From Bacteroidales bacterium (GTDB lineage Bacteria; Bacteroidota; Bacteroidia; Bacteroidales; UBA932): a stretch of DNA of 64,000 nucleotides. Positions within the stretch are counted from its first letter, which is position 1. Each line of letters opens with the position of its first letter. Positions 1 to 8,554 of this stretch are shown piece after piece. The DNA lies in NCBI GenBank assembly GCA_029007435.1, contig JAQXHU010000037.1:31430-95429 (forward strand). Reading direction: 5' to 3'. Below the pieces are notes generated by a model. The model had not been told where the DNA came from and searched no databases. It saw nothing but the letters and a program-made list of their open reading frames with translations. The translations under genes and the position numbers were made by a program.

Positions 1-938
1 ATTATCTTTTTCAGATTGTTAACCTCCGCATTAAGGCTGTACAGGGCCTTGTATATCTCCTGTTTTTCATCCTGGGAAATATTGTCGCTGTTGTCCTGGT
101 ATTTCACCGGGACTGCATTGACATTGTCCTGTGGCAGATATGTTGACAAAGTGTCAGCATTCACCTCGCATTTTCCTGACACCGGTGACAGTCTCTGGCC
201 CTCAAGAGCCGACACAGTCTCGGTGATGTTCTTGAGCTGGCGGACATTTCCAGGCCACCTATATTTGGTGAGAAGTTCTATGGCATCGTGCGTCAGAGTC
301 ACCTTGTTCATTCCGTATTTTTCGGAAAAGTCAGAGGTAAACTTCCTGAACAGCAAATAGATATCCGATTTTCTCTCCCGCAGGGAAGGCATCATTATCT
401 GTATCGCATTGAGACGGTAATAGAGATCCTCCCTGAATTTTCCCTTGGACACGGCATATAGAAGGTCCACATTTGTGGCGGCAATCACACGGACATCCGT
501 TTTGCTCACTTTGGAGTCTCCTACACGGATGAATTCACCCGACTGCAGGACTCTGAGCAATTTAGCCTGGGAAGGAAGCGGAAGTTCACCCACCTCGTCA
601 AGGAACAAAGTGCCGCCGTCCGCAACCTCGAAATAGCCTTTTCTGTCATCTATGGCACCCGTGAAGGAACCTTTCACGTGTCCGAAAAGTTCAGAATCTA
701 TGGTGCCCTCCGGAATAGCCCCGCAGTTCACTGCGAAATACTTCGAGTTCTTCCTGCGGCTGTTCTGGTGGATAATTCTCGGAATGTTGTCCTTGCCCAC
801 GCCGCTCTCTCCTGAAACCAGCACTGTCAGATCTGTCGGAGCCACAGCGACTGCCATTTCAAGCGCCCGGTTAAGAGCCGGATCATTGCCGATAATATCG
901 TATTTATTCTTTAATTTTTGTAATTCTTGTGCGTCCAT
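1..938 (-). CDS. Sigma-54-dependent transcriptional activator, AAA+ domain (partial)
   Basis: This gene reads leftward and runs off the window, so only about 312 N-terminal codons are visible. It is an NtrC-like bacterial enhancer-binding protein that begins almost directly with the AAA+ ATPase and has no receiver domain. Visible motifs are the Walker A GESGVGKD (residues 43-50), the sigma-54 contact loop GSFTGA (90-95, a variant of GAFTGA), Walker B LFLDEVGE (111-118) and WPGNVRQLKN near residue 231. The Fis-type DNA-binding end should lie outside the window. Such proteins use ATP to open promoters bound by RpoN holoenzyme. The start ATG is at 936-938. With no sensor domain, it is probably controlled by its amount or by a partner protein; that is inference. 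Confidence 0.93.
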   Translation of the reverse strand, partial: MDAQELQKLKNKYDIIGNDPALNRALEMAVAVAPTDLTVLVSGESGVGKDNIPRIIHQNSRRKNSKYFAVNCGAIPEGTIDSELFGHVKGSFTGAIDDRKGYFEVADGGTLFLDEVGELPLPSQAKLLRVLQSGEFIRVGDSKVSKTDVRVIAATNVDLLYAVSKGKFREDLYYRLNAIQIMMPSLRERKSDIYLLFRKFTSDFSEKYGMNKVTLTHDAIELLTKYRWPGNVRQLKNITETVSALEGQRLSPVSGKCEVNADTLSTYLPQDNVNAVPVKYQDNSDNISQDEKQEIYKALYSLNAEVNNLKKI

Positions 939-944
939 ACAGGA

Positions 945-952
945 CAAAGTTA
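945..952 (-). promoter_or_regulatory. Candidate -7 element of the sigma-54 activator gene
   Basis: On the minus strand this reads TAACTTTG, a match to the Bacteroidota -7 consensus TAnnTTTG. It lies 7 bases upstream of the start codon, so the transcript would be nearly leaderless. No clear TTTG -33 box is seen at the right distance. Confidence 0.4.
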
Positions 953-979
953 CGAAATCAGTTTAAAATATGAACTCTT

Positions 980-1013
980 ATTGCTGAAAATTGCAAATTT
1001 GTTAGTAACTTGG
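980..1013 (+). promoter_or_regulatory. Candidate promoter of the TPR lipoprotein gene
   Basis: TAACTTGG at 1006-1013 differs by one base from TAnnTTTG, and ATTG 22 bases upstream could be a weak -33 box. It implies a leader of about 45 A/T-rich bases, typical of well-translated Bacteroidota genes. Confidence 0.4.
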
Positions 1014-1065
1014 CGCAAAATTTGAGTGAACATTTAATTTATATTATTTACTTATCGTTTAAATT

Positions 1066-2703
1066 ATGAGAAAGGAAATCAAAACATTGGCGGTGGCAAT
1101 CCTTGGGCTTGCCGCTGTTGGTTGTGCTTCACCTGCAAAGATGGCGGAGATGGCAGAGAACGTAACTGTCACCTGCGATCCTTCACCACTTGAGGTCGTA
1201 GCCGGCAAAATCGATGCAACTGTATCAGTAACTTACCCTGCTGACTACTTCCATCCAAAGGCAATCCTCGAGGTTACCCCTGTTATTGTTTACGAGGGAG
1301 GCGAGGCTGCTATGACTCCGTTTATGTATCAGGGCGAGAAAGTCAAAGATAACTACACAGTGGTTTCTTCAGACGGCCAGACTGTTACCGAGAGAGTTCA
1401 TTTCAACTATGTTGAGGGAATGGAGGTATCTCATCTTGAGCTCCGCGGTATCGTTAAATACAAAGCAAGAACTTGGGATCTCCCTGTAAAGAAAGTCGCT
1501 GACGGTGCCAACACCACTTATATGCTCGTGAACTTCGGTGGAAAAGCCGGACACGTAGCTTACAAGGCTGACAACTATCAGGAGGTTATTCCTCAGACCG
1601 CTGAAGGCCAGATTCTCTACACCATCAACTCAGCAGACGTTCGCAGCAAAGAGCTCAAGTCAGAGTCCATCAAAGACTTCCAGGCTGCTCTCGACGAGAT
1701 CAAAGCTAACGAGAGAAAGACTCTCAAAGGCACTGAGGTTGTAGCTTATGCTTCACCGGACGGTGGCGAGTCCCTCAACGCCAAACTTTCTGACAAACGT
1801 TCCAAGAGCGGTGCAAAAGCTTGGAACAAAGTTGTTAAAGGCAAAGAAGTTTCTGATCCTGAGGTCAAGAGCGTAGGTCAGGACTGGGAAGGCTTCCAGG
1901 AACTTGTTGCCAAATCAGACATCGAGGACAAGGACCTCATCATCCGCGTTCTCTCTATGTACAGCGACCCGGCTGTCCGCGAGAGCGAGATCAAGAATAT
2001 GTCTGAGGTTTACACTGTTCTCAAGAAAGAAGTTCTCCCTGAGCTCCGCCGCGCAAGATTCATTGCAAATGTTGAGTATCAGAACTATACTTCAGAGGAA
2101 CTCCTCCAGCTCGTAGAGGAGAACAGCGATGTTCTCGACGAGGAGGCTCTTCTCCGCGCAGCTTCTCTTGTTAAAGACCTCGACGCTAAAGAGGCTATCT
2201 ACAAGAAAGCAATCGACAAATACAACAGCGACCGCGCCCAGTTCAACCTCGGCGTAGTATATCTCAACCAGGGCCACCTCAACAAAGCTGAGAAAGCATT
2301 CAACAAAGTTGAGACTAAAGACGCTGACCTCGAGAACGCCAAGGGTGTCATCGCTCTCCGCAACGGTGACCTCGCAGCTGCCGAGAAGGCATTCGCTGCC
2401 GCTGGCAACACTGAGAACCAGGCTGTTGTTGACATTCTCAATGGCAAATATGAGAAGGCTGCCGCTGCTCTCAAAGGCACCAACTCATTCAACGAGGCTC
2501 TTGCTGACGTTCTCACCGACAAACTCTCTGAGGCTTCCGCTGCTCTCAAGTGCGACTGCCCTAAGTCGAACTACCTCCGCGCTGTGATCGCAGCACGCCA
2601 GGGCAAAGCAGCTGACGTTAAAGCTTATCTCGCAAAAGCTGGTGAGTGCAAAGACCTCGCAGCGCGCGCCGAGAAAGACATTGAGTTCGCTCAGTACAGA
2701 TAA
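1066..2703 (+). CDS. TPR-repeat lipoprotein with OmpA-like middle domain
   Basis: A 545-residue envelope lipoprotein. The signal peptide ends in a lipobox with Cys20 (AAVGC). Residues about 30-170 form a beta-rich region. Residues about 180-290 resemble an OmpA-like peptidoglycan-binding fold (VVAYASPDGGESLNAKLSDKR). The rest, from about 340, is helical and holds tetratricopeptide-like repeats rich in Ala and Lys. Codon use is strongly biased (Leu CTC, Glu GAG, Asp GAC), unlike most neighbours, which suggests very high expression. It is transcribed alone between its own promoter and a strong terminator. A structural role linking outer membrane and cell wall is plausible but not shown. Similar lipoproteins are common in Bacteroidales; I know no assigned function. 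Confidence 0.85.
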   Translation: MRKEIKTLAVAILGLAAVGCASPAKMAEMAENVTVTCDPSPLEVVAGKIDATVSVTYPADYFHPKAILEVTPVIVYEGGEAAMTPFMYQGEKVKDNYTVVSSDGQTVTERVHFNYVEGMEVSHLELRGIVKYKARTWDLPVKKVADGANTTYMLVNFGGKAGHVAYKADNYQEVIPQTAEGQILYTINSADVRSKELKSESIKDFQAALDEIKANERKTLKGTEVVAYASPDGGESLNAKLSDKRSKSGAKAWNKVVKGKEVSDPEVKSVGQDWEGFQELVAKSDIEDKDLIIRVLSMYSDPAVRESEIKNMSEVYTVLKKEVLPELRRARFIANVEYQNYTSEELLQLVEENSDVLDEEALLRAASLVKDLDAKEAIYKKAIDKYNSDRAQFNLGVVYLNQGHLNKAEKAFNKVETKDADLENAKGVIALRNGDLAAAEKAFAAAGNTENQAVVDILNGKYEKAAAALKGTNSFNEALADVLTDKLSEASAALKCDCPKSNYLRAVIAARQGKAADVKAYLAKAGECKDLAARAEKDIEFAQYR

Positions 2704-2736
2704 TTCAGGGCGCCTGAGGCGTTAATGAAAACATAT

Positions 2737-2771
2737 GAGGGGCTGGCTGACAAGTCATCCCCTCTTTTTTT
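2737..2771 (+). terminator. Rho-independent terminator after the TPR lipoprotein
   Basis: GAGGGG pairs with CCCCTC around a 16-base loop that can pair further, and is followed directly by a run of seven T. Confidence 0.85.
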
Positions 2772-2807
2772 AACCAGACCTTTTTCCGAGTAAAACAAAT
2801 ATATAAT

Positions 2808-3341
2808 ATGAGATTTTTATCCACATTATTAATTCTTCTTGCGACAGCAGCCTATTCATCGGCTGAAGACGCTGCAAAGCCGGAAACCCCTGCTGGATCA
2901 TCTGCTCAGGTTGACACCGTAAAGAAAGCCCTGTTCACCGATTTCGAGGCTGTTTATGAAGGAAAAGTACAGAAACTTTCCGACTATGTAGGCAGAGGAA
3001 AATACGTGTTGGTGGACTTCTGGGCAAGCTGGTGCGGCCCGTGCAGACGGGAAATACCTTATCTCAAGAATGTTTATAGAAAATACGCCGGAAAAGACTT
3101 CGAAGTGCTCGGTGTAGCCACCTGGGACAAGCCGGAAGCCACAAAAAGGGCGATTATTGAAGACAATATTCTTTATCCCCAGATTCTCAATGCACAGGAT
3201 GCAGGTTCCAAAGCCTATGGAATCGAAGGCATCCCTGAAATCATCCTGTTCGGACCTGACGGGAAAATACTCCACCGCGGACTTAGAGGACCGTATATTG
3301 AAGCCACTGTGAAACGTTACGTCAAACCTGTTGGCGAATAG
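2808..3341 (+). CDS. TlpA-like secreted thiol-disulfide oxidoreductase
   Basis: A 177-residue periplasmic thioredoxin-fold protein. It has an N-terminal signal peptide (residues 1-19), then a short linker rich in Ala, Pro and Glu, then a TlpA/ResA-like domain with the redox motif WCGPC (Cys76, Cys79) and the conserved cis-proline loop GIEGIPE near residue 145. Proteins of this family reduce or isomerise disulfides in envelope proteins. It contains only the thioredoxin domain and lacks the DUF4369 domain often fused to such proteins in this phylum. The next gene starts 4 bases after its stop if the ATG start is used, so the two are likely co-transcribed, although their functions look unrelated. 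Confidence 0.9.
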   Translation: MRFLSTLLILLATAAYSSAEDAAKPETPAGSSAQVDTVKKALFTDFEAVYEGKVQKLSDYVGRGKYVLVDFWASWCGPCRREIPYLKNVYRKYAGKDFEVLGVATWDKPEATKRAIIEDNILYPQILNAQDAGSKAYGIEGIPEIILFGPDGKILHRGLRGPYIEATVKRYVKPVGE

Positions 3342-3345
3342 AATT

Positions 3346-5838
3346 ATGAAACTCCGTATCCGGGAGACAGCTCTGGACCTTCCTGCCGCTTCAATAGCGG
3401 ACAAAGTGAACGAAAGGCTGAAAGAGAACCCTGTTTTGATAATAACCGCTCCGCCGGGTGCGGGAAAATCCACCTTGCTTCCCCTCACTGTATATAACGG
3501 CAATGGCGAGGGAAAAGTGCTTGTACTTGAGCCGCGCAGAATCGCCGCAAGGCAGATAGCGGAAAGAATGGCTGAGCTGGTCGGAGAACAGGCAGGACAG
3601 ACTGTGGGGTACAGGATCCGGTTCGAAAACAGAGTGTCGGAAGACACCCGTATAGAAGTTCTTACAGAAGGAATACTGACAAGGATGCTGGTGGCGGACC
3701 CGGCGCTGGAAGGAGTGTCAACTGTCATTTTCGATGAATTTCACGAGAGGAGTCTCGCTTCAGATGAAGCTCTTGCCCTTGTGATGGAGTCGAGGGAAAT
3801 ACTGAGACCGGACCTTAAGGTCATAATTATGTCAGCCACAATTGACACTGACGAAATCAGCAGGTCCTTGAAAGCGGGCGTGGTGAGCAGCGAGGGCAGA
3901 ATGTTCCCCGTGGAAATAACCAACTCACAGAACGATATTGACATACGCAATTGTGCCGAAGAAGTTGCCAGACACATTGGAAGAGCGCATAGAGAACAAG
4001 AGGGAGATATACTGGCATTTCTGCCGGGAGAGGCGGAAATCAGGAGATGTATTGAAATCATCGGAGACCGCCTCGGTGACACTCATATCTGTCCTCTATA
4101 TGGAATGCTGTCTCAGAAAGAACAGAGGGAAGCCATAGCGCCGAGTCGCCCAGGAGAACGTAAAGTAGTGATATCCACCTCTATAGCTGAGACTTCACTG
4201 ACCATTGAAGGAATACGGACTGTGGTGGATTCAGGATTGTGCCGGAGAATGGTTTTCGACACCAGGAACGGATTAAGCCATCTGGAGACTGTAAGGATAA
4301 GCCTTGATATGGCCAGACAGCGCAGCGGACGGGCGGGACGTGTGGCGCCGGGAGTATGCTACAGGCTCTGGAGTAAAGGAACTGAAATGAGGATGAAAGA
4401 ATGCAGGTCTCCGGAAATTCTTGACGCTGATCTGTCCTCCACTGTACTTGAAACGGCCGCCTGGGGAGAGAACGACATTATGAGACTGCCTTGGCTCACG
4501 CCTCCTCCTGTAGTAAATGCCGTCCGTGCCAGGGAACTGCTCAAGTCTCTTGGTGCTTTAGACAAAAAGGGCAACATTACGGGACATGGGCGCAAGATGG
4601 CCGCATTGCCCTGCCATCCGCGTATATCACAGATGCTTATCAAAGCAGATACCCCTGGACTGAAAGCACTTGGAGCGGATATTGCAGCCGTGCTTGAAGA
4701 ACGGGACCTGATGGCAAACGAAAACAGTTCGGACATCTGCCTGAGAATTGACGAGCTGAGGAAATTCAGGAAAACATCCGGTTCCGTCCGCGGATGGTCC
4801 AAAATAGGCCGTATTTCGCAGCAATACAGGCGGATGGTGAAAGTGTCCGAAGATAATGCGGAAACTGACAGATACGCCGCCGGAAAGCTGATTGCGGCAG
4901 CATATCCGGAGCGTATTGCGAAAGCCAAAGACAATTGCGGACATTTCCAGCTTGCTTGCGGAGATCCGGCCAGCACCTGTCAAGGTGACGAGATGGGCTC
5001 ATACGAATGGATAGCGGCTGCAGTAATCAACGCCGGAAAGGACAATGACGGAAGAATCTTCCTTTCCGCGCCTCTCAATGTGGATGATATACCGGATATG
5101 ATATGGTCCCGGGAGAATATTGCCTGGGACAGCCGCATAGGTTCTGTCACTGCACTGAGCGAATCCAAAATCGGTTGTCTCACAGTAAGTTCAAAGCCAT
5201 TGTCCGGGGACATAAGGGAAAAGGTTATCCGGGCGGTCTGTGAAGCGGCTCCGAAAGAAGGCACCACAATGTTCGATTTTTCCGATGATGTGCGCAATTT
5301 CCAGAGGCGTATTAATATTGTAAATGCCTGGCATCCTGAACTCGGACTGGCTGACTATTCCACAGACAGCATCCTGTCCAGGGCCAATGAATGGCTTCCT
5401 GCATATATAGGGAAAGCGTCCACAGTATCCGAACTGCGCAAGATAAACCTCTGCGAGGTTCTGTGGGGAATGCTGGATTACAGCCAGCAGCAGGCTGTGG
5501 AGAGAATCGCACCATCACACATCACAGTTCCGACTGGAAGCCGTATTAAAGTGGAATACAGGCCTGGAACGGACATCCCCGCCATACGTGTAAGACTTCA
5601 AGAATGTTTCGGGATGATTGACACACCGCGTGTGGACAACGGAAGAGTACCTGTCCTGATGGACCTGCTTTCTCCCGGATACAAGAGCGTACAGCTGACG
5701 TCAGACCTGAAAAGTTTCTGGGAAAACACCTATTTTGAAGTACGCAAAGAACTCCGCAGACGTTATCCGAAGCATTTCTGGCCGGATAATCCGCTTGAGG
5801 CTGAAGCTGTAAGAGGTGTGAAACGGAGAAATTTATGA
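3346..5838 (+). CDS. hrpB: ATP-dependent helicase HrpB
   Basis: An 830-residue DEAH-box helicase close to the usual HrpB length. Visible motifs in order are motif I APPGAGKS (36-43), motif II DEFH (near 130), motif III SAT (near 165), motif VI QRSGRAGR (near 325), and a C-terminal HrpB domain ending in RRRYPKHFWPDNPL. The ATG at 3346 is preferred over an in-frame TTG 15 bases upstream, which would overlap tlpA. The bacterial role is poorly known; family members are RNA-dependent ATPases and some affect mRNA processing. HrpB is patchy in Bacteroidota, but the codon use here does not look foreign. Confidence 0.93.
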   Translation: MKLRIRETALDLPAASIADKVNERLKENPVLIITAPPGAGKSTLLPLTVYNGNGEGKVLVLEPRRIAARQIAERMAELVGEQAGQTVGYRIRFENRVSEDTRIEVLTEGILTRMLVADPALEGVSTVIFDEFHERSLASDEALALVMESREILRPDLKVIIMSATIDTDEISRSLKAGVVSSEGRMFPVEITNSQNDIDIRNCAEEVARHIGRAHREQEGDILAFLPGEAEIRRCIEIIGDRLGDTHICPLYGMLSQKEQREAIAPSRPGERKVVISTSIAETSLTIEGIRTVVDSGLCRRMVFDTRNGLSHLETVRISLDMARQRSGRAGRVAPGVCYRLWSKGTEMRMKECRSPEILDADLSSTVLETAAWGENDIMRLPWLTPPPVVNAVRARELLKSLGALDKKGNITGHGRKMAALPCHPRISQMLIKADTPGLKALGADIAAVLEERDLMANENSSDICLRIDELRKFRKTSGSVRGWSKIGRISQQYRRMVKVSEDNAETDRYAAGKLIAAAYPERIAKAKDNCGHFQLACGDPASTCQGDEMGSYEWIAAAVINAGKDNDGRIFLSAPLNVDDIPDMIWSRENIAWDSRIGSVTALSESKIGCLTVSSKPLSGDIREKVIRAVCEAAPKEGTTMFDFSDDVRNFQRRINIVNAWHPELGLADYSTDSILSRANEWLPAYIGKASTVSELRKINLCEVLWGMLDYSQQQAVERIAPSHITVPTGSRIKVEYRPGTDIPAIRVRLQECFGMIDTPRVDNGRVPVLMDLLSPGYKSVQLTSDLKSFWENTYFEVRKELRRRYPKHFWPDNPLEAEAVRGVKRRNL

Positions 5839-5870
5839 GCGAACTATGGAAATATTCCATATCTGTTTGC

Positions 5871-5878
5871 TAACTTTG
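5871..5878 (+). promoter_or_regulatory. Candidate -7 element, EEP-family gene
   Basis: TAACTTTG matches TAnnTTTG and lies 17 bases before the start codon of the next gene, separating it from hrpB. The -33 region has no exact TTTG. Confidence 0.5.
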
Positions 5879-5895
5879 AAAAAAATAACACTGAT

Positions 5896-6735
5896 ATGCA
5901 TATAAGAAAGACTTTGGCAGTTATAGCTGCGGTGACAATGGGCACCACTCTTTTCGCAGGAAATGTAAAACCTGCTGAAATCACGGTTATATCATACAAT
6001 ATACGAATGGGGCCGGCGAAGGATGGAACAAATTCGTGGGAATACCGTTATCCGGCATCGGCAATGATGATAGACGACCAGGCTCCTGATATTTTCGGAG
6101 TTCAGGAAGCTTATGACTATCAGGTACGTTATCTCAATGAGTATTGCCGGGGATACAAGTCAGTAGGAGTGGGAAGAGAGGATGGAAAGAGCAAGGGAGA
6201 GCATATGTCCATCTTCTACAACACCAAGAATATCCAATTGCTGAAGTGGGGAACATACTGGCTTTCAGACACTCCTGACAAGCCTTCCAAGGGTTGGGAC
6301 GCAGCTTGTATGAGAACAGCAACCTGGACTCTGATGAAGGACAAGAGGAGCGGAAAGAAGTTCTACTATGTGAACACCCATCTGGACCACATAGGCAAGG
6401 AAGCCCAGAAAAACGGGCTGAAACTCATCGTGGAGCGCATCAAGGCTATGAATCCTCAGGGATACCCTATGATTCTTACCGGTGATTTCAACGTGGAGCC
6501 GGAGAATCCTGTTCTGACCGACCTGGACAATATGATGACAAGTGCAAGAAAATCAGCCGTCAAGACTGACAATGGAAACACATTCAACGGCTGGGGAAAA
6601 GGCAATGGAGTGATTGACTACATCTATTATTCCGGATTTTCCACCTGCACAAGCTTCGAGGTTATACGCAAACCATATATGGAAAGGGCATTTATTTCAG
6701 ACCACTACCCTGTAAAGGCCTGTCTGGTGTTCTGA
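5896..6735 (+). CDS. Secreted endonuclease/exonuclease/phosphatase-family protein
   Basis: A 279-residue EEP-superfamily hydrolase with a signal peptide (about residues 1-22, ending LFAG). It keeps the fold's metal and catalytic signatures: SYNIRMG near 33-39, a metal-binding Glu in GVQEAY, a THLDHIG segment, GDFNVEP near 197, and the terminal SDHYPV. These residues coordinate a divalent metal for phosphodiester or phosphomonoester hydrolysis. Export suggests an extracellular or periplasmic target such as nucleic acid, sphingomyelin or a sugar/inositol phosphate, but the sequence does not decide which. It is transcribed alone and ends at a two-way terminator. Confidence 0.88.
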   Translation: MHIRKTLAVIAAVTMGTTLFAGNVKPAEITVISYNIRMGPAKDGTNSWEYRYPASAMMIDDQAPDIFGVQEAYDYQVRYLNEYCRGYKSVGVGREDGKSKGEHMSIFYNTKNIQLLKWGTYWLSDTPDKPSKGWDAACMRTATWTLMKDKRSGKKFYYVNTHLDHIGKEAQKNGLKLIVERIKAMNPQGYPMILTGDFNVEPENPVLTDLDNMMTSARKSAVKTDNGNTFNGWGKGNGVIDYIYYSGFSTCTSFEVIRKPYMERAFISDHYPVKACLVF

Positions 6736-6759
6736 TATATTGAAAGACATTAATAAAAG

Positions 6760-6798
6760 CCGCCCGGATGGTACTTATTCCTTCCGGGCGGTCATTTT
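6760..6798. terminator. Bidirectional terminator between convergent genes
   Basis: A 9-bp G/C stem (CCGCCCGGA with TCCGGGCGG) with a 14-base loop lies between two converging genes. T-rich sequence follows on the plus strand, and a short A-rich run before the stem would serve the minus strand. Confidence 0.85.
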
Positions 6799-6811
6799 TA
6801 TGATTTAAATA

Positions 6812-7447
6812 CTACTGTCTGCTGAGTTTGAAACCGAGTTTCATTCCATTATAAGAATTTGAAAGGCTTGAAATTGCGCTTACAGTCGTGGATTTGTTGC
6901 CTACTACGGAAAGAACTGTCTTCAGGAATGAAAGGAATCTGTCAGACTCGAAAAGAAGTTCGCATCCTGAAGTAGTGGCTTTGAGATATCCTGTTATTGA
7001 AAGGTACTTCATCGTCTGTCCGAACTGAAGAGTGAGTTTTCCTTCATCAGTGTTCTGCTTCCAGGTGCCGTTGAGCGTTTTTCCCAGTATAGTGCAGGAG
7101 AATGACATACCATCATTGAATGTGAATGACACTGTTCCCTCTTTGATACCCACTTTCTCAAATGCTGAAGCCACTTTCTTCTCCATACCTGAAGTCACGG
7201 CGGAGCCGGCTATATTGGAGAGTGCGTTTTCCCCGGTCATATCAATAGCTGGTCCGGTATATTTCCAGGTTCCCGGAAGAGACACATTGCTGGAATTCGT
7301 AACAGCGTCAACGACATTGGTTACAGCGTTTACAACATCACCTGCTTTTGTTCCTTTAAGAAGGTCAGTGAGACTCTGCGCAGAGACATTGAAAACAATG
7401 GCTGAGACAAACGCAGCAGCCAGAGACATAAATAATCTTTTCTTCAT
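6812..7447 (-). CDS. DUF4923-family secreted protein
   Basis: A 211-residue protein with a signal peptide ending VSAQ (about residue 24), then an amphipathic helical stretch and a lipocalin-like beta region beginning GTWKYTGPAIDM. It resembles the DUF4923 family of Bacteroidales, whose function is unknown. It starts 18 bases after the ThiL-like gene and is almost surely in its operon. From memory, thiL and DUF4923 are neighbours in other Bacteroidales, so the pairing appears conserved even though the ThiL partner here is degenerate. Confidence 0.8.
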   Translation of the reverse strand: MKKRLFMSLAAAFVSAIVFNVSAQSLTDLLKGTKAGDVVNAVTNVVDAVTNSSNVSLPGTWKYTGPAIDMTGENALSNIAGSAVTSGMEKKVASAFEKVGIKEGTVSFTFNDGMSFSCTILGKTLNGTWKQNTDEGKLTLQFGQTMKYLSITGYLKATTSGCELLFESDRFLSFLKTVLSVVGNKSTTVSAISSLSNSYNGMKLGFKLSRQ

Positions 7448-7465
7448 AACTATTTAATAATAAGG

Positions 7466-8479
7466 TTACTCTGTTTCTTTCCACCCTTGTGCGCGGATAG
7501 GAAGTTCAGCACCGGTTGGCATTACAATGACCGTGCCGACGTCGCTTTTGGCAAGGTGCCCGATGATGCTGAATGACTGGAAATCGTGCCTGAATTTCTC
7601 ATAATCCGACATCGAGATTACGTACAGAAGGCGGTAGTCCTCTCCCCCGTTCAATGCAGCGGACATAGGATCGAGATTAAGACGCTTCCCGAGTTCGAAA
7701 GAATTTCCCTCAAACGGGATCTTGTCGGAATAGAGTTTTACTCCGAGCCCGCTGTCTTCATTAAGCTTCTTGACGGCGTCGGCAAGGCCTCTGTCAATGA
7801 AATATCCATAAGAAGGAATTATGCCGCTTTCTTTCAGGCCATCAAGCACTCCGGGATTGATTTCAGGTTTCAGATAAGCACCTGCAATCATCTTGTAATT
7901 ATCCAGATTCATCTTCTCGGCAAGACTACCCGACTTTTCGATTCTCGCCTTCTCCTGCTGAAGAAGACACATTCCGAGATAGGCACCTCCGACATTTCCG
8001 GAAATGCACACAAGATCCTTGCTTTTGGCCTGTTTCTTCGAATTTTCTGTCTCACCGTCCGTCTCTCCAGAAATACTGATTGAAACCAGAAGTCCGTTGC
8101 GTGACGGTCCGAGATCCAGATCAATACAGGAAATGTTATGTTCCTTGGCAGCGACGATTATACCATCCCATAGTTCGCATATCTGCGGATATTCAAGTTT
8201 GGATGAAACAGATATCCTGACATTAATGGAAACAGGTCTTGCAAGAGCGGCATACAGCTCCCCTACTGTACCTATAAAGCATTTATAGCCAAGATGTTTC
8301 AACGGAAAATATGTAAGATCGAAGTCTATACCTTCTGTCCAGAGTCTTGAAGAAGTCCTGACAACACCGTTTTTGGATGGAAGAAATGCAGAAGAGTGTC
8401 TCATTGAAGAACCTGCCCTTTCAAGCAGACGGCTTACCGCACCCTTTCTGCCAATATCGCTGAAATTAATTTTGTCCAT
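7466..8479 (-). CDS. ThiL-like protein, probably catalytically inactive
   Basis: 337 residues aligning by eye along the full length of thiamine-monophosphate kinase. Family landmarks remain: EGIDFDLTYFPLKHLGYK near 48-66, SGNVGGAYLG near 160, and NGGEDYRLLY near 275. The acidic motifs that bind Mg-ATP are lost: GDDAA is replaced by SSAF, the TTD motif by SSR, LSD by VGE, GGDT by DLDL, and DISDGL by FIDRGL. The reading frame is intact with normal codon use, so it is not a decaying pseudogene. A binding or regulatory role, or a changed substrate, is possible. True ThiL phosphorylates thiamine monophosphate; I would not credit this protein with that reaction. Confidence 0.8.
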   Translation of the reverse strand: MDKINFSDIGRKGAVSRLLERAGSSMRHSSAFLPSKNGVVRTSSRLWTEGIDFDLTYFPLKHLGYKCFIGTVGELYAALARPVSINVRISVSSKLEYPQICELWDGIIVAAKEHNISCIDLDLGPSRNGLLVSISISGETDGETENSKKQAKSKDLVCISGNVGGAYLGMCLLQQEKARIEKSGSLAEKMNLDNYKMIAGAYLKPEINPGVLDGLKESGIIPSYGYFIDRGLADAVKKLNEDSGLGVKLYSDKIPFEGNSFELGKRLNLDPMSAALNGGEDYRLLYVISMSDYEKFRHDFQSFSIIGHLAKSDVGTVIVMPTGAELPIRAQGWKETE

Positions 8480-8513
8480 TTCTTCGAACTATTATATATT
8501 TACATTATCGATG

Positions 8514-8521
8514 CAAAAATA
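8514..8521 (-). promoter_or_regulatory. Candidate -7 element, ThiL-like/DUF4923 operon
   Basis: The minus strand reads TATTTTTG (TAnnTTTG), 34 bases upstream of the ThiL-like start. The gap to the divergent HAD gene must hold promoters for both directions. Confidence 0.45.
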
Positions 8522-8554
8522 ATACATTATTTCTACATTTTTGAACTATCGGGT

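Noticed and set aside
16..966. Three plus-strand open frames in the first kilobase
   Set aside because: They lie opposite the clear sigma-54 activator and show no coding character of their own.
2817..2825. Exact DnaA box TTATCCACA
   Set aside because: A single copy inside the tlpA signal-peptide codons with no second box or A/T-rich element nearby; not treated as origin.
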